Program-made: the position numbers and the translations under genes
Shown here: one piece after another, positions 45,836 to 54,032 of the stretch
Numbering within the stretch: the first letter of the stretch is position 1
Layout of the letters: each line of letters begins with the position of its first letter
The notes under the pieces: generated by a model
Database searches by the model: none
Seen by the model: only the letters and a program-made list of their open reading frames with translations
Told to the model about the DNA's origin: nothing
Source: Oscillospiraceae bacterium
GTDB lineage: Bacteria > Bacillota > Clostridia > Oscillospirales > Ruminococcaceae
Length of the DNA: 62,098 bases
NCBI GenBank assembly: GCA_017555565.1
Contig: JAFZGF010000013.1
Span: 1-62,098, forward strand
Reading direction: 5' to 3'

Positions 45836-46201
45836 TTATATTTCTTCTCCGTCACCAAAATCGAAAAACTCGCCATCAACAGTAGCCAGCACGCCTTTCT
45901 GTCCTATATAGATATAGTCATACAGTTCTTCCGGCACACTGTATTCAATTCTCTGGTTGTCCTCTGTCAGAAACTGCACGCAGTATACCAATTTATGTGT
46001 ACGTACAACTTTTCCTGGAACATTTTTCTCCATAGCTACATCTTTCTTCACCACTGTGGCATAAACACTGTCCACATCGGGTAGCTCCACAGGCTGATTC
46101 ATTTCTTCCAGAAGAATTTTGTTTTTCTTATGTAACGATATATAATGGCCTATTACCAATGCAGGCACGCTTAAAAAAATAAGTATTAAAAATAATCCCA
46201 T
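45836..46201 (-). CDS. DUF2500-like single-pass membrane protein
   Basis: A 121-residue protein with an N-terminal hydrophobic helix (LFLILIFLSVPALVIGHYI) and a small beta-rich outer or inner domain with YATVVKKDVAME, YCVQFLTEDNQRIEYSVPEELYDYIYIGQKG, which is the pattern of DUF2500 proteins. Function unknown. AAAGGATTATT precedes the ATG. It is 21 bases after the PLP enzyme gene and 14 before the GNAT gene, all on one strand. Confidence 0.75.
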   Translation of the reverse strand: MGLFLILIFLSVPALVIGHYISLHKKNKILLEEMNQPVELPDVDSVYATVVKKDVAMEKNVPGKVVRTHKLVYCVQFLTEDNQRIEYSVPEELYDYIYIGQKGVLATVDGEFFDFGDGEEI

Positions 46202-46222
46202 AATAATCCTTTGTGACCAATA

Positions 46223-47209
46223 TTAGTACTGACTGAACAGACTGCCAAAGCCGCCGGTATGTATAACAAGGCTGTCACCATCGACAGCACCGCTTTTCAC
46301 CATATCTTTATAGCCGTACATCAGTTTTGATGTGTACACATTTTCGATATAAATACCCTCTGTGCGCACAAATTCCAGCACTTCATTTTCACTTTCCGGA
46401 GTATTGCAGCTCCAGCCATCACCCATATATTTGTCCACTATATCTGCGGCCTTGTCCACATCATACTCAAAACCCAGACCGGTGATTTCTTCTATTTCTC
46501 TGATTGTATTTTCTATATGTTCAATCAGCACAGGTTTTGTATCTTCAACGCTGATAATATGCACTGTGAAAGGAAAGCCCATCAGCGCATTGCCATAAAC
46601 AAGACCTGAAGCTATACCGCCATTGCCGCCAGGGGCGAAGATATGTTTTATATCAAGGTTTTCTTTTTCACACTGGTCAACCAGTTCAATTATGGCGTTT
46701 ACATAACCCAATGCTCCGTGGCCTGTGGTTGCGCCATTGCGGATAAGATAGTATTTTTCGCCTTTTTCAGCCAGTCTGTCAATAACATCATAAACATATT
46801 TTTCTCTTACGCTACTGTCGCAGGCGCCCATATATTCTCTTTCAACACCCAGCAGGTCATTCAGCAGGGCGTTGCCTACAGAGATTTCAGGCTTTTCAGA
46901 ATTATGTACAATATAGCATTTCATTCCTGCCTTTGCGGCAGACGCCGCTGCAAGTGAGCACAGATTGCTCTGGCCATTGCCGCTGGCCAGCACACCTACA
47001 CAGCCATCAGCTTTTGCACGGCCGATGATATATTCCATACATCTTACCTTGTTGCCGCCACTGCCCACACCTGTAAGGTCATCGCGTTTGATATACATTT
47101 TGCTATTTGTATTTATCAGCTTTTCAGTGTTTTCCAGTCTCTGCAGGGGAGTAGGCAGCGGTGCCAGCTTTTCCCTTGGAATTGTGTTCATTATATCTCT
47201 CAGCTTCAT
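46223..47209 (-). CDS. PLP-dependent D-cysteine desulfhydrase/ACC deaminase family enzyme
   Basis: A 328-residue fold-type II PLP enzyme. The cofactor lysine is in GSGGNKVR (about residue 54), preceded by KRDDLTG, and the phosphate-binding GNGGIASGL lies near residue 185. This matches the DcyD/ACC-deaminase group, which eliminates H2S from D-cysteine or opens 1-aminocyclopropane-1-carboxylate; D-cysteine desulfhydrase is more likely in gut bacteria. GGAGG precedes ATG 47209; the longer frame to 47221 overlaps that site. First gene of a three-gene unit. Confidence 0.9.
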   Translation of the reverse strand: MKLRDIMNTIPREKLAPLPTPLQRLENTEKLINTNSKMYIKRDDLTGVGSGGNKVRCMEYIIGRAKADGCVGVLASGNGQSNLCSLAAASAAKAGMKCYIVHNSEKPEISVGNALLNDLLGVEREYMGACDSSVREKYVYDVIDRLAEKGEKYYLIRNGATTGHGALGYVNAIIELVDQCEKENLDIKHIFAPGGNGGIASGLVYGNALMGFPFTVHIISVEDTKPVLIEHIENTIREIEEITGLGFEYDVDKAADIVDKYMGDGWSCNTPESENEVLEFVRTEGIYIENVYTSKLMYGYKDMVKSGAVDGDSLVIHTGGFGSLFSQY

Positions 47210-47276
47210 ATATACCTCCATAGGCTCTTTTATTTAATTATAAGTGTTAAAATGTGTCAAATCAATGATTATAGTC

Positions 47277-47306
47277 AAAAGACAGGGCGCAAAGCCCTGC
47301 CTTTTG
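47277..47306 (-). terminator. Terminator of hpf
   Basis: Stem AAAAG.CAGGGC/GCCCTG.CTTTT, nearly symmetric, 63 bases past the hpf stop codon and also 68 bases before the PLP gene. Confidence 0.75.
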
Positions 47307-47368
47307 ATTTGTTATATAGAGAGAGGAGATGATAGCGTATTTAAAACAGAATATCTGTCATTCCCTTG

Positions 47369-47887
47369 TTATTCTGGAATCAGCAAGCCATAGTTGCCAT
47401 CTTTGCGTTTATAAACCACGTTGATTTCTTCTGTTACTATATCTTTGAACATAAAGAATGTGTGGCCCAGCATGTTCATTTCAAGGATTGCGTCGTCCAC
47501 GCTCTGTGGCTGGAGAGCAAATACTTTTTTACGAACAACTTCATAATCATCCATATCATCTGCTACGCCTGCCAGGTCGTCAAAATATGCATAGCCATTG
47601 AATTTTCTATGGATTTTTTCTTTGTTTTTGATAATCTGGCCTTCCAGGTTATCAACGGCATCTTCCAGCGCAATTTCCATGCTGTCTGCGCTCTGTTCAC
47701 TGCGGAACTGCAATTTTCTGTCTTTGATAGCGATTTCTACTGTCTGCCATTTCTTTTCTACAGTTACTGTTACTGTAGCTTCGGCATTTTCGGAGAAGAA
47801 TTTGTCCAGTTTGCCAAGACGGTCTTCAACGCGCTGTAAAAAATTGTCCTTGAGTGAAACTTTTCTGCCTATTGTTGTAACTTTCAT
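47369..47887 (-). CDS. hpf: Ribosome hibernation promoting factor, long form
   Basis: A 172-residue long-form HPF/RaiA protein, which dimerises 70S ribosomes into 100S particles in stationary phase. The N-terminal domain (TTIGRKVSLKDNFLQRVEDRLGKL, then EIALEDAVDNLEGQI) binds the decoding region; the C-terminal dimerisation domain (QPQSVDDAILEMNMLGHTFFMF) is intact. AAAGGAGGC precedes the ATG. It has its own promoter and a hairpin at the transcript start. Confidence 0.95.
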   Translation of the reverse strand: MKVTTIGRKVSLKDNFLQRVEDRLGKLDKFFSENAEATVTVTVEKKWQTVEIAIKDRKLQFRSEQSADSMEIALEDAVDNLEGQIIKNKEKIHRKFNGYAYFDDLAGVADDMDDYEVVRKKVFALQPQSVDDAILEMNMLGHTFFMFKDIVTEEINVVYKRKDGNYGLLIPE

Positions 47888-47911
47888 ATTGATGCCTCCT
47901 TTTATAAGGAC

Positions 47912-47935
47912 AGATAATCTGAATATTGATTATCT
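47912..47935 (-). other. 5' hairpin of the hpf transcript
   Basis: Perfect 8-bp stem AGATAATC/GATTATCT with an 8-base loop, beginning within a few bases of the predicted transcription start. It may protect or fold the leader; its role is unknown. Confidence 0.5.
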
Positions 47936-47942
47936 TGCTATT

Positions 47943-47971
47943 ATTATAACAATTTGCATAAAAGTTTTCAA
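47943..47971 (-). promoter_or_regulatory. Promoter for hpf
   Basis: On the minus strand TTGAAA, 17 bases, TATAAT, about 56 bases before the start codon. Confidence 0.75.
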
Positions 47972-48107
47972 GATATTTTCACCAAAATTTAACAAACTGC
48001 ATAAAAACTTAATTTTGTTTTAAATAAGCAGGCTGTTTTCACAATTTTCATAAAATTACCACGGTTTTTTGACAATTTTTTTACATTTATAAGGTTATAA
48101 TATACCC

Positions 48108-48198
48108 AAAGATTAATAACGCAATAGGCTGGCGTTATTATCTTGCATTTCCTCATATACTTTTTCTCTTGCAAAAAAACCGCTTCGGCGGTTTTTTT
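48108..48198 (+). ncRNA. Putative small RNA with two hairpins
   Basis: A gene-free stretch with TATAAT at 48096-48101 (TTGACA lies 21 bases before it, longer than usual). A perfect hairpin TAATAACGC/GCGTTATTA (48114-48140) follows the predicted start and a strong terminator AAAAAACCGC-TTCG-GCGG-TTTTTTT (48174-48198) ends it. No reading frame of note. The opposite strand is also possible because the terminator is symmetric. Confidence 0.4.
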
Positions 48199-48263
48199 GT
48201 TTTATTATATAACTGATATAAAAATATTGATATAACTTTAACAAACTTTGTGAGTTTTGTATA

Positions 48264-48292
48264 TTGATATTTATTTCACAATTAATTATAAT
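48264..48292 (+). promoter_or_regulatory. Promoter of a putative structured RNA
   Basis: TTGATA, 17 bases, TATAAT in a region without a downstream plus-strand gene. Confidence 0.65.
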
Positions 48293-48293
48293 A

Positions 48294-48439
48294 TGTGTGG
48301 TCTTGAGAAAGACCTCCTGAGAATTAAAATTCATTTATGCAGGCTGCAGTCCAGCCTGCCAAAAACACACACAAGGTAAAATCCTTCAAATAAATTCATA
48401 AAAACAGACCCTTGATTTTTTTCAAGGGCCTGTTTTTTT
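48294..48439 (+). ncRNA. Putative structured small RNA (about 145 nt)
   Basis: Directly after a good promoter come an outer helix TGTGTG/CACACA (48294-48299 with 48366-48373) enclosing GGTCTT-GAGA-AAGACC (48299-48314), a small AT hairpin and GCAGGCTG/CAGCCTGC (48339-48359), then a terminator AAAACAG.CCCTTGA/TCAAGGG.CTGTTTTTTT (48401-48439). The only frame is 28 codons with no ribosome site. It fits a stand-alone structured RNA near hpf; family not recognised. The terminator also serves the convergent GNAT gene. Confidence 0.5.
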
Positions 48440-48878
48440 ATTTTTCCATAAACTCCGCAGTACCTTCACAACTGTAGCCACATTTTTCATACAGCTGTTT
48501 TGCAATGGGGTTGTTCACATTTACATACAGCCTTACACCTGCAGCATCAATTTCATTTTTGTATTGGTCGGCCTTTGCCATCAGGGCAGTGGCTATCCCT
48601 TGCATGCGGTAATCTTCCTGAACCCAAAGCTCGTCTACATACACAAAACCTTTGTCTGTCCAGCTGATTTTAGGCATAAACACAAGAGCTATCCAACCCA
48701 CAAATTTATTATCAGCCCTGGCGGCATACACGCGGAAGTTTTTGTCTGCAAGATGCTTTTTCACCATTTCACCTGGTGGTGCATCGTTTTTTATTTCTGT
48801 TCCATTCTTGCGCCAATAGGTCATATCGGCAAAGGCGGGGTAGTTGATTTCTGTAATTCTTTCAATAGTAAAATTCAT
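48438..48878 (-). CDS. GNAT-family N-acetyltransferase
   Basis: A 146-residue GNAT protein. The acetyl-CoA-binding motif is QEDYRMQGIATALMAKA and the C-terminal part NVNNPIAKQLYEKCGYSC is the usual last strand and helix. YVDELWVQ is the beta-4 strand. The substrate is unknown. There is no clear Shine-Dalgarno sequence right before the ATG. It is monocistronic between the putative small RNA and upp. Confidence 0.88.
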   Translation of the reverse strand: MNFTIERITEINYPAFADMTYWRKNGTEIKNDAPPGEMVKKHLADKNFRVYAARADNKFVGWIALVFMPKISWTDKGFVYVDELWVQEDYRMQGIATALMAKADQYKNEIDAAGVRLYVNVNNPIAKQLYEKCGYSCEGTAEFMEK

Positions 48879-48891
48879 AATCTAGTACAAC

Positions 48892-48915
48892 AAAGGTGGA
48901 CATATGTCCACCTTT
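48892..48915 (-). terminator. Terminator of upp (24-bp perfect palindrome)
   Basis: AAAGGTGGACATATGTCCACCTTT is fully self-complementary and lies 7 bases past the upp stop; a T-poor exit suggests moderate strength. Confidence 0.7.
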
Positions 48916-48921
48916 AAATTT

Positions 48922-49551
48922 TTATTTTGTTCCGAAAATTCTGTCGCCGGCATCTCCCAGGCCAGGTACTATGTAACCATGGTCATTGAGATGGCTGTCA
49001 AGCGCTGCGACATAGATATCTACATCTGGGTGTGCTGTGCGCAGTTTTTCTATTCCTTCAGGTGCTGCAATCAGACCCAGGAATTTAATGCGTTTCGCAC
49101 CTTTTTCCTTGATAAGCTTGATGGCATCTGCTGCGCTGCCGCCTGTAGCCAGCATAGGGTCTACAACAAAAACATCGCGTTCTTCTATGTCAGCAGGCAG
49201 TTTGCAGTAATATTCCACAGGCTGCAGTGTGTCAGGGTCGCGGTAAAGACCGATATGGCCTACTTTTGCAGATGGCACCAATGTCTGCACACCTTCTACC
49301 ATACCAAGACCTGCGCGAAGGATAGGCACTATCGCCATCTTTTTGCCTGCCAGCATTTTGCAGTGTGCCACATCCACAGGTGTCTGTACATCCACATCTT
49401 CCAATGGAAGATCGCGTGTGGCCTCATAGGCCAGCAGAACGGCAAGTTCGCTTACAAGTTCTTTAAACTGTTTTGTACCTGTGCTGATATCTCGCAGTAT
49501 TGCTACTTTATGCTGAACCAACGGATGGTCCATAACCATTGTAATTGCCAT
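48922..49551 (-). CDS. upp: Uracil phosphoribosyltransferase
   Basis: A 209-residue salvage enzyme making UMP from uracil and PRPP. The start [26 protein letters not shown], the PRPP loop [16 protein letters not shown] and [11 protein letters not shown] at the C-terminus are diagnostic. I start at ATG 49551 with AGAGGTG upstream; the GTG at 49560 lies inside that site. It is the last gene of the tsaE-tsaB-rpiB-upp unit. Confidence 0.97.
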   Translation of the reverse strand: MAITMVMDHPLVQHKVAILRDISTGTKQFKELVSELAVLLAYEATRDLPLEDVDVQTPVDVAHCKMLAGKKMAIVPILRAGLGMVEGVQTLVPSAKVGHIGLYRDPDTLQPVEYYCKLPADIEERDVFVVDPMLATGGSAADAIKLIKEKGAKRIKFLGLIAAPEGIEKLRTAHPDVDIYVAALDSHLNDHGYIVPGLGDAGDRIFGTK

Positions 49552-49563
49552 AGAAATCACCTC

Positions 49564-50007
49564 TTATTTCCAGTTTTCTTCCAGCTGTGCCAGTTTTTCT
49601 ACACGTCTTGCGTGGCGGCCACCTTCAAACTCTGTTTCAAGGAAAATGTCTACCATTTCGCATGCAAGACCAGGGCCTACTACTCTGCCGCCCATTGACA
49701 GCACGTTTGCGTCGTTGTGCAGGCGTGTGTATTTTGCACTGAAAGTGTCAGAACATACACAGCATCGGATGCCTTTCATTTTGTTTGCAGCGATAGAAAT
49801 ACCGATACCTGTACCGCAGAAGATAATACCTTTTTCTGCTTCACCGCTCTGGATTTTTTCGCAGGCCAGTTTTGCCATATCAGGGTAGTCTACGCTTTCA
49901 CCTGTGTATGAACCACAGTCGATGTATTCTACACCTTTTGCGTCCAGATGTTTTTTTACTTCTTCTTTCAATAAATAACCGCCGTGGTCAGCTGCTAAAA
50001 CAATCAT
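49564..50007 (-). CDS. rpiB: Ribose-5-phosphate isomerase B
   Basis: A 147-residue RpiB/LacAB-family isomerase linking ribose-5-phosphate and ribulose-5-phosphate. ADHGG at residues 6-10, the catalytic cysteine in FCGTGIGISIAANK, and HNDANVLSMGGR are present. Its start overlaps the tsaB stop by 4 bases, and upp follows after 12 bases, so the pentose phosphate and PRPP-using enzymes are co-expressed. Confidence 0.95.
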   Translation of the reverse strand: MIVLAADHGGYLLKEEVKKHLDAKGVEYIDCGSYTGESVDYPDMAKLACEKIQSGEAEKGIIFCGTGIGISIAANKMKGIRCCVCSDTFSAKYTRLHNDANVLSMGGRVVGPGLACEMVDIFLETEFEGGRHARRVEKLAQLEENWK

Positions 50008-50687
50008 TGTTGTGCCTCCATTTTTTCTTTCATTTCTCTTTCTGCCTGGGATAAGCGCAGGTAACTTGGTGACAGGTCAAAATGTGTTTTTGCCCCGTTC
50101 AATTCGTACTCTGCCTTTGCCAACAGACAAGCACCCTGTGCGATACAAGGCAGTTCTATGCTGTTTGGTTTTACATTGCTGTATCCTTTGTATGTATTAT
50201 AGCACAAAGTTTTGCCATCACCTACAAAATATACATTTTTTTCTGTGTCCATATATTTTTCCAGGACTGAAACATCCCGGCAGAAATCATCGCAAATTAC
50301 ATTGTCACCATCCATAACACAGCCGTAAACCTGTCTGCGGCGTGCGTCAAATACGGGTATTACAATGCCGTCCAGGTCGACAGCCTTTGCCAGTGCTTTC
50401 AGGCTGGATACACCTATGCAAGCTGTGTTGTTGGCACTGGCCATACCTTTTATTGCGGCAAGGCCGATGCGCAGACCGGTGAAAGAACCAGGCCCCAGTG
50501 TAACTGCATACAGGTCCACATCCTTTGGTGTCAGACTGCATACAGTCAGTGCCCCCTGGATCATAGGCAGAAAATTCTGTGAATGTGTGGTGTTTGTTGC
50601 CTGGACAGCAGTATATATCACTCGGTCATCCTTCATTATACATACAGAGCTCTGTTTTGATGAGCAGTCAACTCCAAGAATTACCAA
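50004..50687 (-). CDS. tsaB: tRNA threonylcarbamoyladenosine biosynthesis protein TsaB
   Basis: A 227-residue ASKHA-fold protein that pairs with TsaD and TsaE to make t6A at position 37 of ANN-decoding tRNAs. The N-terminus ILGVDCSSKQSSVCI and the segment TLGPGSFTGLRIGLAAIKG are diagnostic of TsaB (it lacks the metal histidines of TsaD). It overlaps tsaE by 7 bases and rpiB by 4. Confidence 0.94.
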   Translation of the reverse strand: MVILGVDCSSKQSSVCIMKDDRVIYTAVQATNTTHSQNFLPMIQGALTVCSLTPKDVDLYAVTLGPGSFTGLRIGLAAIKGMASANNTACIGVSSLKALAKAVDLDGIVIPVFDARRRQVYGCVMDGDNVICDDFCRDVSVLEKYMDTEKNVYFVGDGKTLCYNTYKGYSNVKPNSIELPCIAQGACLLAKAEYELNGAKTHFDLSPSYLRLSQAEREMKEKMEAQQ

Positions 50688-51112
50688 TTGCAGTCCACCC
50701 CTTCCACAGTGATTTTTCTGGTGGTTTCACCCAGTTTTTCAAAAGTTATTGTAATGTTGTTGTCATAGAAAAAGTCGGCAATGTTTTCGCTCCATTCAAT
50801 AGCCAGCACGCCGTCATAGTCCAGGTAATCGTCAAATCCGATGTTGAACAGCTGATCTTCATTTTCGATTCTGTACATATCGAAATGGAACAGACTCAGT
50901 GGGCTGCCGCTATACTCGTTTACAATGGCAAATGTGGGACTGGTAACTTCCGCCTTAATGCCCAGACCGTTGCACAGCCCCTGGGTAAAAGCTGTTTTGC
51001 CCATACCAAGACCACCTATGTAAAAAATAATATCGTGATTTTCCAGTTTGCCTGCCAGTTTTTCTGCCAGGGCAATGGTTTCTTCTTTTGAATTGGTTAT
51101 AAAGCTTTTCAA
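50681..51112 (-). CDS. tsaE: tRNA threonylcarbamoyladenosine biosynthesis ATPase TsaE
   Basis: A 143-residue P-loop ATPase of the t6A system. Walker A is GGLGMGKTA near residue 33, VTSPTFAIVNEY is the switch-like segment, FHFDMYRI and the Walker-B-like LAIEWSE complete the family pattern. It is the promoter-proximal gene of the tsaE-tsaB-rpiB-upp operon and is divergent from the SEDS gene. Confidence 0.95.
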   Translation of the reverse strand: MKSFITNSKEETIALAEKLAGKLENHDIIFYIGGLGMGKTAFTQGLCNGLGIKAEVTSPTFAIVNEYSGSPLSLFHFDMYRIENEDQLFNIGFDDYLDYDGVLAIEWSENIADFFYDNNITITFEKLGETTRKITVEGVDCNW

Positions 51113-51290
51113 TTTTTATCTCCAAATTAGTATTGTTACTTTAACTTATATAATAACACAAAAAATTCAACTGTTAAAGCATAATATTTAATACATTCTT
51201 AATAATTTTTATGTTATAATTGCAATAGAAGATATATTGATATATAATCAATAAACATTAAATAATTATTAGTTATACGGGAGTGTAATT

Positions 51291-52400
51291 TTGAATCATA
51301 TAAAACAGATTATAAAAGAAACAGACTTGGTGTTTGTGGCAATTTGTGCCACCTGCAGTTGTCTGTCAGTTTTTTCAATGTATGCCATATTCCAGCATAT
51401 GTCCCTTATGGATACTGTGCGTCCTGTTGTGGTACAGCTGATAGCCAGTTTAATAGGTATTGTCCGGGCATTTATCATTTCATTTGTAGATTATAAGGAA
51501 CTGTGTGAATACTGGAAATTCCACTTTGCTCTGTGTGTTGGTTTGATGGTTCTGTGTATGTTTATCGGATATGCCCCTCCAGGTACAACAAACAAAGCCT
51601 GGATAGAACTGCCTTTTGGTATGTCCTTGCAGCCAAGTGAACTGCTGAAAATCAGCACAGTACTTATGCTGGCCCATTTTTTTGAACGGCATAAAAACAG
51701 TATGAACGAAGTAAATACTATTGTGAGAATGGTATTTGTAGCAGGCATACCTATGGCTTTTGTAGCTATACAGAAAGATATGGGCACGCTTATAATATAC
51801 GCCATTATGATTTCCTGCATGTTTTTCGCGGCAGGTATCAGTCCCAAAATCATCGGCCGGTGCTTTGCCGCTGTCAGCGTGGCTTTCCCGGTTCTGTGGT
51901 TTACAGACAAGATAGATACTTATCAGAAAAACAGAATTCTTGGTCTGTTTCATCCTGAAGAATATACCTCTGTTATGTGGCAGCAGAATATGGGCAAAAT
52001 CTCCATTGGCTCTGGCCGTATTTTCGGCAAAGGCTTTCTGGTGGATAATCACAATGCCACACCGCTGGCTTACAATGACTTTATGTTTTCGTTTATAGCC
52101 GAATGTCTTGGCTTTGTGGGTACAGTCCGGGTACTGTTACTGATAGTCTTTATGTGGCTGAGAATACTTTCTATCGCACGCCGCAGTATCGATGCCCAGG
52201 GCAGCCTGGTTTGTGTAGGTGTGTTCGGTATGCTTATGGGACAGACATTTATTAATATCGGTATGAACCTGTCTTTACTGCCGGTTATCGGTGTAACACT
52301 GCCGCTGTTTTCAGCCGGAGGTACCAGTGTTATTGTTACTTACTGTGCCATGGGCCTTGTGCTCAGTGTGGCACGTCACAATCCGAAAAATCTTTTCTGA
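51291..52400 (+). CDS. SEDS-family cell-shape/division/sporulation glycosyltransferase (RodA/FtsW/SpoVE)
   Basis: A 369-residue, about ten-helix membrane protein that polymerises lipid II. QPSELLKIS, the catalytic-type aspartate in QKDMGTLIIY (Asp163) and LPVIGVTLPLFSAGGTSV are present. RodA, FtsW and SpoVE cannot be told apart safely. It starts with TTG 51291 preceded by GGGAGTG. The gene is short for the family in its extracellular loops but has all helices. It is followed after 16 bases by a DUF2974 hydrolase; no penicillin-binding partner is adjacent. Confidence 0.9.
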   Translation: MNHIKQIIKETDLVFVAICATCSCLSVFSMYAIFQHMSLMDTVRPVVVQLIASLIGIVRAFIISFVDYKELCEYWKFHFALCVGLMVLCMFIGYAPPGTTNKAWIELPFGMSLQPSELLKISTVLMLAHFFERHKNSMNEVNTIVRMVFVAGIPMAFVAIQKDMGTLIIYAIMISCMFFAAGISPKIIGRCFAAVSVAFPVLWFTDKIDTYQKNRILGLFHPEEYTSVMWQQNMGKISIGSGRIFGKGFLVDNHNATPLAYNDFMFSFIAECLGFVGTVRVLLLIVFMWLRILSIARRSIDAQGSLVCVGVFGMLMGQTFINIGMNLSLLPVIGVTLPLFSAGGTSVIVTYCAMGLVLSVARHNPKNLF

Positions 52401-52416
52401 GGAGGTATAACCTCAT

Positions 52417-53646
52417 ATGACAGAATTAAAAGATAAAGTGAAAGAAAACCACAGTGACGGCTTTTTTGAGTTTTCTTTCCCGAAAAAAGAACAGTCTCTT
52501 TCCATAATTGAATATGCCGAAAAACAGCTGAAAACCTTTGATGTTCAACCATTTGGTTCGGTAGACTCACTCTTGCTGTCCCAGGTGGCATATATGCATC
52601 TCGATGTTGCTGTGCCCGGTGTAGAATACGACGGCGAGGCTGTGCGCATTGCAGATTTATATAAAGCAGAATATTTTGACAGTATTTTTGATGATGTGCG
52701 CGATGCAAAAAGCAACCGCAAACTGTTGAATGCAATCTGTTGCAGTCCACGATACAGAGATATAAAGGTCAATTATTATATAGACAATGTGGATGCAGAG
52801 CTGGAAAAACAGTTCAGCGCCACCACATTCATTCTGCCGGACGGCACAGCGTATATAGCTTTCCGCGGTACAGACTCCACCATCGTAGGCTGGAAAGAAG
52901 ATTTCAATATGTTTTTCCGGTCAGTTATACCGGGGCATATATCAGCTGTACATTATCTGCAGACTGTAGCGGCACGCCTGCCGGGTAAACTGTATCTTGG
53001 CGGTCATTCCAAGGGTGGCAACCTTGCACTTTATGGTGCGGCTTTTGCAGGCAGGGAAATTCAGGAAAGGATTATTTCAGTTTTCAATCACGATGGTCCT
53101 GGTCTTTCCAATGATATACAACGGATGCCAGGCTATACGGATCTGTGTGACAAACTGCACATCACAGTTCCGCAGGCATCGCTCTTTGGCCTTATGTTTT
53201 CCAGCTGTGGGTTCCAGGTGGTAAAAAGCGACCGTATGGGCCTTATGCAGCACGATCCGTTCTCCTGGGAAATCAGCGGAGATGACTTTATCTATGCAGA
53301 AAATCTCAAGTCAAACGCCAATAAACTGATTTTTACAATTTATGATCTGATGGCAAACCTCAGCCGGCAGGACAGGGAAGTGTTTATAGACACAGTGTTC
53401 CAGGTAATTGCCGCACCGGGCGTATCCAGTTTTACTGAATGGCCGGTTATGGCTGTGAAAGAGTTTGACAGTATGGTGTCTACGCTGAAAAGCATTGATG
53501 AAGAAACTGCAGTAAAGATGAAAACTGTACTGGCGGAATTTGCAAAAGCTTTGGGCAAAAATATTTTCAATCTGCCAGATAAAGAAAAAATTAAACAGTT
53601 TATAGTTGAAAAAGTTAATACAATAAGCAAAAAAGATAAGTTATAA
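52417..53646 (+). CDS. DUF2974 alpha/beta-hydrolase family protein
   Basis: A 409-residue Mbeg1-like protein. The alpha/beta hydrolase core carries IAFRGTDSTIVGWKEDF and the nucleophile elbow GGHSKGGNLAL with Ser198; FNHDGPGLS follows. The C-terminal 130 residues are helical and family specific. No signal peptide. Substrate is unknown, perhaps a lipid. GAGGAGG precedes the ATG. It is coupled to the SEDS gene and ends at a terminator. Confidence 0.88.
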   Translation: MTELKDKVKENHSDGFFEFSFPKKEQSLSIIEYAEKQLKTFDVQPFGSVDSLLLSQVAYMHLDVAVPGVEYDGEAVRIADLYKAEYFDSIFDDVRDAKSNRKLLNAICCSPRYRDIKVNYYIDNVDAELEKQFSATTFILPDGTAYIAFRGTDSTIVGWKEDFNMFFRSVIPGHISAVHYLQTVAARLPGKLYLGGHSKGGNLALYGAAFAGREIQERIISVFNHDGPGLSNDIQRMPGYTDLCDKLHITVPQASLFGLMFSSCGFQVVKSDRMGLMQHDPFSWEISGDDFIYAENLKSNANKLIFTIYDLMANLSRQDREVFIDTVFQVIAAPGVSSFTEWPVMAVKEFDSMVSTLKSIDEETAVKMKTVLAEFAKALGKNIFNLPDKEKIKQFIVEKVNTISKKDKL

Positions 53647-53653
53647 ACAAATA

Positions 53654-53684
53654 CCCCCGACAAATTGCTGTCGGGGGTGTTATA
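53654..53684. terminator. Terminator after the DUF2974 gene
   Basis: Perfect 9-bp stem CCCCCGACA/TGTCGGGGG with a 6-base loop between convergent genes; T tract is interrupted. Confidence 0.75.
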
Positions 53685-53686
53685 TT

Positions 53687-54028
53687 TTATCGGTTTTCAA
53701 GATTTGTAAATATCAGCTGATTCACTACAGCATAGCCGTCGTCCAGCCCGAATTCTTCCTTGCGTACAAAGTAAAGATTGCTGGTATCAGTAGGATATGT
53801 ATTGATACAGTACATAGCCTTGTCATCGGTAAAAAGTTCTGTAGACAGATATTCATTTGCTATGCCTATGGTGTCCACCAGGCAGTCATAGTTTGGAATA
53901 TCGGTATCCAGGCTTATTATTATATCTGCCATATCTCCGTTGTAAAATTCCATTTCTTTTTCAAAGAAAAAGTCTTTTATACCGTCAGAATCATTGTTTT
54001 TCAGCAGTATTTCCAGTTGTTTGTCCAT
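53687..54028 (-). CDS. Hypothetical acidic protein
   Basis: A 113-residue cytosolic protein, rich in Asp and Glu with several Asn/Tyr. I do not recognise the family, and no motif is visible. There is no helix long enough for a membrane span. It follows the small XRE gene by 4 bases, so it is probably co-transcribed with that regulator and the DUF2975 gene. Confidence 0.7.
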   Translation of the reverse strand: MDKQLEILLKNNDSDGIKDFFFEKEMEFYNGDMADIIISLDTDIPNYDCLVDTIGIANEYLSTELFTDDKAMYCINTYPTDTSNLYFVRKEEFGLDDGYAVVNQLIFTNLENR

Positions 54029-54032
54029 AAGA

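Noticed and set aside
48904-49698. Plus-strand frame over upp and rpiB
   Set aside because: Opposes two clear genes; no motif, Cys/His-rich shadow composition.
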